Below are positions 60,353 through 64,000 of a stretch of DNA of 64,000 nt, piece after piece. Location of the stretch: the NCBI RefSeq assembly GCF_024400535.1, contig NZ_CP038800.1, forward strand, positions 1,054,001 through 1,118,000, written 5' to 3'. Position numbers and translations under genes: made by a program. The DNA is from Treponema denticola. Lineage in GTDB: Bacteria > Spirochaetota > Spirochaetia > Treponematales > Treponemataceae. The notes under the pieces are model-generated. The model did no database searches. It was not told the origin of the DNA and worked only from the letters and a program-made list of their open reading frames with translations. Positions within the stretch are counted from its first letter, which is position 1, and each line of letters opens with the position of its first letter.

Positions 60353-61589
60353 TGATATAATTGTCGGATTGGATATAGGAACAAAGAATATTAGAGTTGT
60401 TGTTGCCGAAAAAAATGAAGAGAGTCATTTACAGGTTGTCGGTATAGGAATAAGTGCTTCAACAGGAATGAGAAAGGGTGTTGTAACAAATATTGAAAGT
60501 ACTGTTCAAGGTATAAATAAAGCTGTTGAAGCAGCTGAGGTTATGTCGGGAATAGATATAAGTCATTGTGTTATAGGTTTAGGCGGTGTTCATATAGAAG
60601 GTTTGAATTCTCGCGGAGTCTTTCCTATAAGAGATAAGGGAAAAAATAACAGAGAGATAGACCGTTCCGATATTGAGGCTGTTATCAATTCAGCGAAAGC
60701 GGTGGTTATTCCGATGGATAGACAAATAATTCATGTGATACCTCAATCTTATACTGTAGATAAACAGCGGGGGATTAAAGATCCTATTAATATGATCGGT
60801 GTAAGACTTGAAGCTGAGGTTCATGTAATTACAGGAGCTGTAACATCCATAAAGAATATACCTAATTGTGTTACAAGAGCTAATTTAAATATAGACGGAT
60901 TAATGCATAACGGCTTGGCTGATGTTAGATCTGTAATGACAAAGGATGAGCAAGACTTAGGTTCTATTTTGATTGATATTGGTGCAGGAACAACAGATAT
61001 AGTTGTTATGCAAAATGGAGGACCTATTATGACGGCATCTTTGCCTGTCGGCGGTATGCAAGTTACAAATGACTTGGCCGTTGTAAAAAATATCCCATTT
61101 GATACTGCTGAAAAAATAAAAATATCAAGCGGCTGCTGTTGGAGTCCTTTTGTAGAACATGATGAACAGGTGCTGCTGCCTGCCTTCGGGGGCCGAGGCC
61201 CTGAAGAAATATATCGAATGGAAATATGCGAAATACTACAAGCTAGAATGGCTGAAATTTTCGTAATGGTAAAAAATAAGGTGGATACACTTACTCAAGG
61301 TATTCATCTTGGCGGTTCTGTCGTAATATGCGGAGGCGGCGCCCTCCTGAACGGTACAACAGAGTTGGCTGACGAAATATTCGGAATGCAGTCGGCAAGA
61401 TTGGGAATCCCGCCAACTATCGGAGGGGTTGGAGGAGAATATCGAAGTCCGGAATTTGCTTCAGTGGTAGGATTGATATTGCATGCATTTGATGATCAGA
61501 GCAAAAACGGAGAAGTTTCAAATCTTAGAAATGAAAAATCTGGATTTGTTGTTTCAAAAATTAAAAATCTTCTAAAAGAATTATTTTAA
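60345..61589 (+). CDS. ftsA: Cell-division ATPase FtsA
   Basis: 414 residues. Actin-fold blocks: phosphate loop [16 protein letters not shown], the second [15 protein letters not shown] (~204-218) and the adenosine block [12 protein letters not shown] membrane-targeting helix is likely at the C-terminus ([12 protein letters not shown]). It tethers FtsZ to the membrane. The start overlaps the ftsQ stop. Confidence 0.95.
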   Translation: MNNDIIVGLDIGTKNIRVVVAEKNEESHLQVVGIGISASTGMRKGVVTNIESTVQGINKAVEAAEVMSGIDISHCVIGLGGVHIEGLNSRGVFPIRDKGKNNREIDRSDIEAVINSAKAVVIPMDRQIIHVIPQSYTVDKQRGIKDPINMIGVRLEAEVHVITGAVTSIKNIPNCVTRANLNIDGLMHNGLADVRSVMTKDEQDLGSILIDIGAGTTDIVVMQNGGPIMTASLPVGGMQVTNDLAVVKNIPFDTAEKIKISSGCCWSPFVEHDEQVLLPAFGGRGPEEIYRMEICEILQARMAEIFVMVKNKVDTLTQGIHLGGSVVICGGGALLNGTTELADEIFGMQSARLGIPPTIGGVGGEYRSPEFASVVGLILHAFDDQSKNGEVSNLRNEKSGFVVSKIKNLLKELF

Positions 61590-61609
61590 AATTGCATACG
61601 GGAGGGAAA

Positions 61610-62899
61610 ATGGGTATGTTATATGAAGTTATAGAAGCTAATGAAAAAAAAGACTTGGTTGGAGCTGAAACGCCGGCTATAATAAAAGTTATAGGTGCAG
61701 GCGGAGGCGGGTCTAATGCCGTAAACAGAATGATGTCGAGCAGTATGAGGTATGTAGATTTTATAGTTGCAAATACTGATCTCCAAGCCTTAAATCATTC
61801 AAATGCTCCTTTAAAATTACCTATAGGAACTAAGATTACCAAGGGTTTAGGTTCAGGAGGTGATCCTGAAATAGGCGAGCAAGCTGCTATCGAAGACCGT
61901 GAGGCTATAGCAAATGCTATAAAGGATGCAGATATGCTTTTTATCACTGCAGGAATGGGCGGAGGTACGGGAACAGGTTCGGCGCCGATTATTGCAGAAA
62001 TTGCAAAAGAGCAGGGGATCTTAACTGTTGCCGTAGTTACAAAACCTTTTACTTTTGAAGGGCGTAAAAGAATGGCTCTTGCTGAAGAAGGTATAAAAAA
62101 ATTAAAGGAATCGGTTGATACGGTAATTACTATTCCCAATCAGCATCTTTTAAAAATGGTAGATCCGTCTACACCTGTTGTAGAAGCTTTTAAAAAAGCT
62201 GATGATGTCTTGCGTCAGGCCGTTCAAGGTATTTCCGATTTGATTTATCAACATGGAGAAGTAAATGTTGATTTAGCTGATGTTAAATCAGTAATGAAGG
62301 CTCAAGGAAATGCTCATATGGGTGTCGGTGTCGGTGAAGGACAGAATAGGGCCGTGGATGCTGCAACGAATGCAATAAATAATCCCCTTTTGGAAGAAGC
62401 TAGAGTTGAAGGTGCTCAAAATATTTTGGTAAATATTTGCGGTGATGAGAAGTTAAGCATGCATGAAATACAAGAAATAATGGAAATTATAACGGCAAGC
62501 GCCGATCCGGATGCAGCTATATTTTTTGGAGCAACTATTGATCAGGCTGTAGAAAATAAGGTTGTTGTTACATTGATCGCAACCGGATTTAGATCCAATG
62601 ACACTTTTTCTATTGATGAAATAAATGCCAATTTAAAATCTATGCGTGAAGAGGAAGAAAAAAAAGGCTTAAATGACAGTTCTTTTATGACATCTACTGA
62701 GTGGGCTACTATAAATAAGACAAAACCTCCCGTACTTTCTGGGCTTGGTTCAAGAAATAGAGCAGAGCCTTCTTCTTCAAAAGAGTATGTCAATATTTAT
62801 AATGAAAAAAAAGCTCCTTCTTTTAGTGCAATGGTTCCTCCGGTAGAATCCGATTTGGAAACACCGACATATTACAGAAATCAAAACAGGCTAAGGTAA
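61610..62899 (+). CDS. ftsZ: Cell-division GTPase FtsZ
   Basis: About 429 residues from the ATG at 61610, six bases after GGGAGGG; an open TTG at 61592 lies before this site and is rejected. Tubulin signature [10 protein letters not shown] (~122-131), [14 protein letters not shown] and [11 protein letters not shown] are intact. The C-terminal peptide that binds FtsA is unusual: it ends [12 protein letters not shown]. Confidence 0.97.
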   Translation: MGMLYEVIEANEKKDLVGAETPAIIKVIGAGGGGSNAVNRMMSSSMRYVDFIVANTDLQALNHSNAPLKLPIGTKITKGLGSGGDPEIGEQAAIEDREAIANAIKDADMLFITAGMGGGTGTGSAPIIAEIAKEQGILTVAVVTKPFTFEGRKRMALAEEGIKKLKESVDTVITIPNQHLLKMVDPSTPVVEAFKKADDVLRQAVQGISDLIYQHGEVNVDLADVKSVMKAQGNAHMGVGVGEGQNRAVDAATNAINNPLLEEARVEGAQNILVNICGDEKLSMHEIQEIMEIITASADPDAAIFFGATIDQAVENKVVVTLIATGFRSNDTFSIDEINANLKSMREEEEKKGLNDSSFMTSTEWATINKTKPPVLSGLGSRNRAEPSSSKEYVNIYNEKKAPSFSAMVPPVESDLETPTYYRNQNRLR

Positions 62900-62913
62900 A
62901 GGAGGGTAAGACA

Positions 62914-63828
62914 CTGTCAACTATACAGCTTCGGGCATTTTATGGATTTTTAATTTCTGCAGAATCTCATTCGCGGTCAACTGCACAGACCTATGTGAAT
63001 ACTTTGCAGTTATTTCAAGAGCAGTTTCCTAAAATTTCAATTGAAAATGCTACAGAAGCCGACTGTATTGATTTTATTTTACAAAGATCTAAATCAGGAA
63101 TTATGGCTAAAACTATTGCCAAGGATATTGCAGCTCTTAATTCCTTTTTTAGGTTTTTAATTATCGAAGGAGTTAGAAAAGATAATCCAAGCGAGAGTAT
63201 TGAAAGACCTAAAAGGGAAAAGACTTTGCCCAGAGTTTTATCTCCGGATGAAGTAGATAACCTTTTTGCTGCAATTCCTTTGGATTCGCCTAATAATATA
63301 AGGGATAGAGCTTTGTTTGAGCTTATTTATTCGGCAGGACTCAGGGTCAGCGAGATAGTTAATTTAAATTTAAAAGATATTTTTTATGATGAAGACTTAA
63401 TTAAGGTTACCGGAAAAGGAAATAAAGAAAGAATTGTGCCTTTTGGAAGCGCTGCAAAGTACTGGCTTAAAAAATATATACTTGAAGCCCGTACCGAGTT
63501 ATTAAAACCTAAACATCCTGAAAATAGTTTAACTTCGGGTTCCGTATTTTTAAATAACCGCGGAGCTGCCTTAACCAGAAAAGGAATTTGGAAAAGAATA
63601 AATGCTCTTTCAAATTTTTCCGGTATTGAAACAAAGGTTCATACTTTAAGACATTCTTATGCCACGCATTTGCTTGCCGGAGGAGCGGATTTAAGATCCG
63701 TTCAATGTCTTTTGGGGCATTCCGATATTTCTACAACTCAAGTTTATACGCATATCGAGGATAAGTCTTTGCAAATGTATCATAATAAATTTTTTGATAC
63801 TAAAAAATTAGAACGAGGTATAAAATGA
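62914..63828 (+). CDS. xerC: Tyrosine recombinase XerC/XerD
   Basis: About 304 residues if started at CTG 62914. The first ATG/GTG-type start (GTG 62995) would remove 27 residues that belong to the conserved N-terminal domain (AFYGFLISAESHSRSTAQTY). AAAGGAGGG (62898-62906) lies eight bases before the CTG. The catalytic set is visible: the first Arg in SAGLRVSEI, Lys in VTGKGNKERIVPF, HTLRHSYATHLL, LLGHSDISTTQVYTH with the Tyr. It resolves chromosome dimers. The order ftsZ-xer is what I recall from T. pallidum (codV). Confidence 0.9.
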   Translation: MSTIQLRAFYGFLISAESHSRSTAQTYVNTLQLFQEQFPKISIENATEADCIDFILQRSKSGIMAKTIAKDIAALNSFFRFLIIEGVRKDNPSESIERPKREKTLPRVLSPDEVDNLFAAIPLDSPNNIRDRALFELIYSAGLRVSEIVNLNLKDIFYDEDLIKVTGKGNKERIVPFGSAAKYWLKKYILEARTELLKPKHPENSLTSGSVFLNNRGAALTRKGIWKRINALSNFSGIETKVHTLRHSYATHLLAGGADLRSVQCLLGHSDISTTQVYTHIEDKSLQMYHNKFFDTKKLERGIK

Positions 63829-64000
63829 AAAAAAGATTTTGTTCCGTAATAATTATTGTTTTGTCAGCTCTTATATTAGGAAGCTGTAATAAGGTTACAA
63901 GTATTCGCCGGCTTCAAGAACTGGAAGAGGGAGTCAGTAATCCTAATACTGAAGCTGAATTAAAGGAGGCTATAAGAAAATATGAAAAAAGAGTTGATGA
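63825..64000 (+). CDS. Lipoprotein, 3' end outside window
   Basis: The first 58 residues are seen. A signal segment with lipobox LGSC (Cys ~21) and then a helical charged stretch (LQELEEGVSNPNTEAELKEA), perhaps the start of TPR units. Start overlaps the xerC stop (ATGA). Confidence 0.72.
   Translation, partial: MKKRFCSVIIIVLSALILGSCNKVTSIRRLQELEEGVSNPNTEAELKEAIRKYEKRVD

Overview
The window comes from a low-GC spirochaete of the oral Treponema group, very probably Treponema denticola or a close relative. The evidence is the 16S-tRNA-Ile-23S-5S operon, the abbreviated division cluster (mraZ-rsmH-ftsL-murF-ftsW-ftsQ-ftsA-ftsZ-xerC, the order I recall from T. pallidum), treponeme-style signal peptides and lipoboxes, an RsbU/STAS/RsbW cassette, and gene-by-gene resemblance to treponemes. 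The species cannot be fixed without a database search. Both window edges cut genes: a giant lipoprotein at the left and a small lipoprotein at the right.

Layout. 1-10078 (minus strand): an envelope block transcribed as membrane class III cyclase, FecR-domain protein with Ig/FnIII-like repeats, outer-membrane barrel protein, then a >1400-residue beta-helix lipoprotein. 10248-12917 (plus): an ECF nickel/cobalt importer (Q, O, M and an L-like accessory protein). 13149-15997: threonine synthase convergent with tyrosine phenol-lyase. 16115-20166: two unknown proteins, then an RsbU-type phosphatase, a STAS anti-anti-sigma factor and an RsbW-like kinase. 20244-27314: TPR proteins, a phosphoesterase, a protein of unknown family and a lipoprotein. 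27324-30113: trmB, aroC, a tRNA-Met and a second cyclase-like protein. 30328-31962: groEL without groES. 32093-36644: a heme/iron ABC importer with a flavodoxin and a HemN-like radical SAM enzyme, beside a decayed second metal-uptake locus (36754-38050). 38034-39997: a SPOR protein and an exported protein. 40084-43576: a three-gene transhydrogenase operon whose beta subunit carries a duplicated NADP(H)-binding domain. 43769-44671: two tandem paralogous lipoproteins. 44745-50305: the rRNA operon. 50400-55079: a DUF2339 membrane protein and prolyl oligopeptidase. 55191-64000: the division cluster and xerC.

Three themes recur. (1) Many clear -35/-10 promoters with 16-18 bp spacers can be read. 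Five of them place the -10 only 6-7 nt from an ATG that lacks a Shine-Dalgarno, which predicts leaderless mRNAs. (2) Homopolymer G/C tracts sit inside or against promoters (G7 in the 17-bp spacer before a TPR operon; C8 against the -35 of the metal importer). (3) There are several recent duplications and deletions: the PntB domain III duplication, the groEL tail repeats, the lipoprotein modules, and a methyltransferase-MarR hybrid ORF at a deletion scar.

All functional calls are from reading translated sequence and recalled family motifs; no searches were run.
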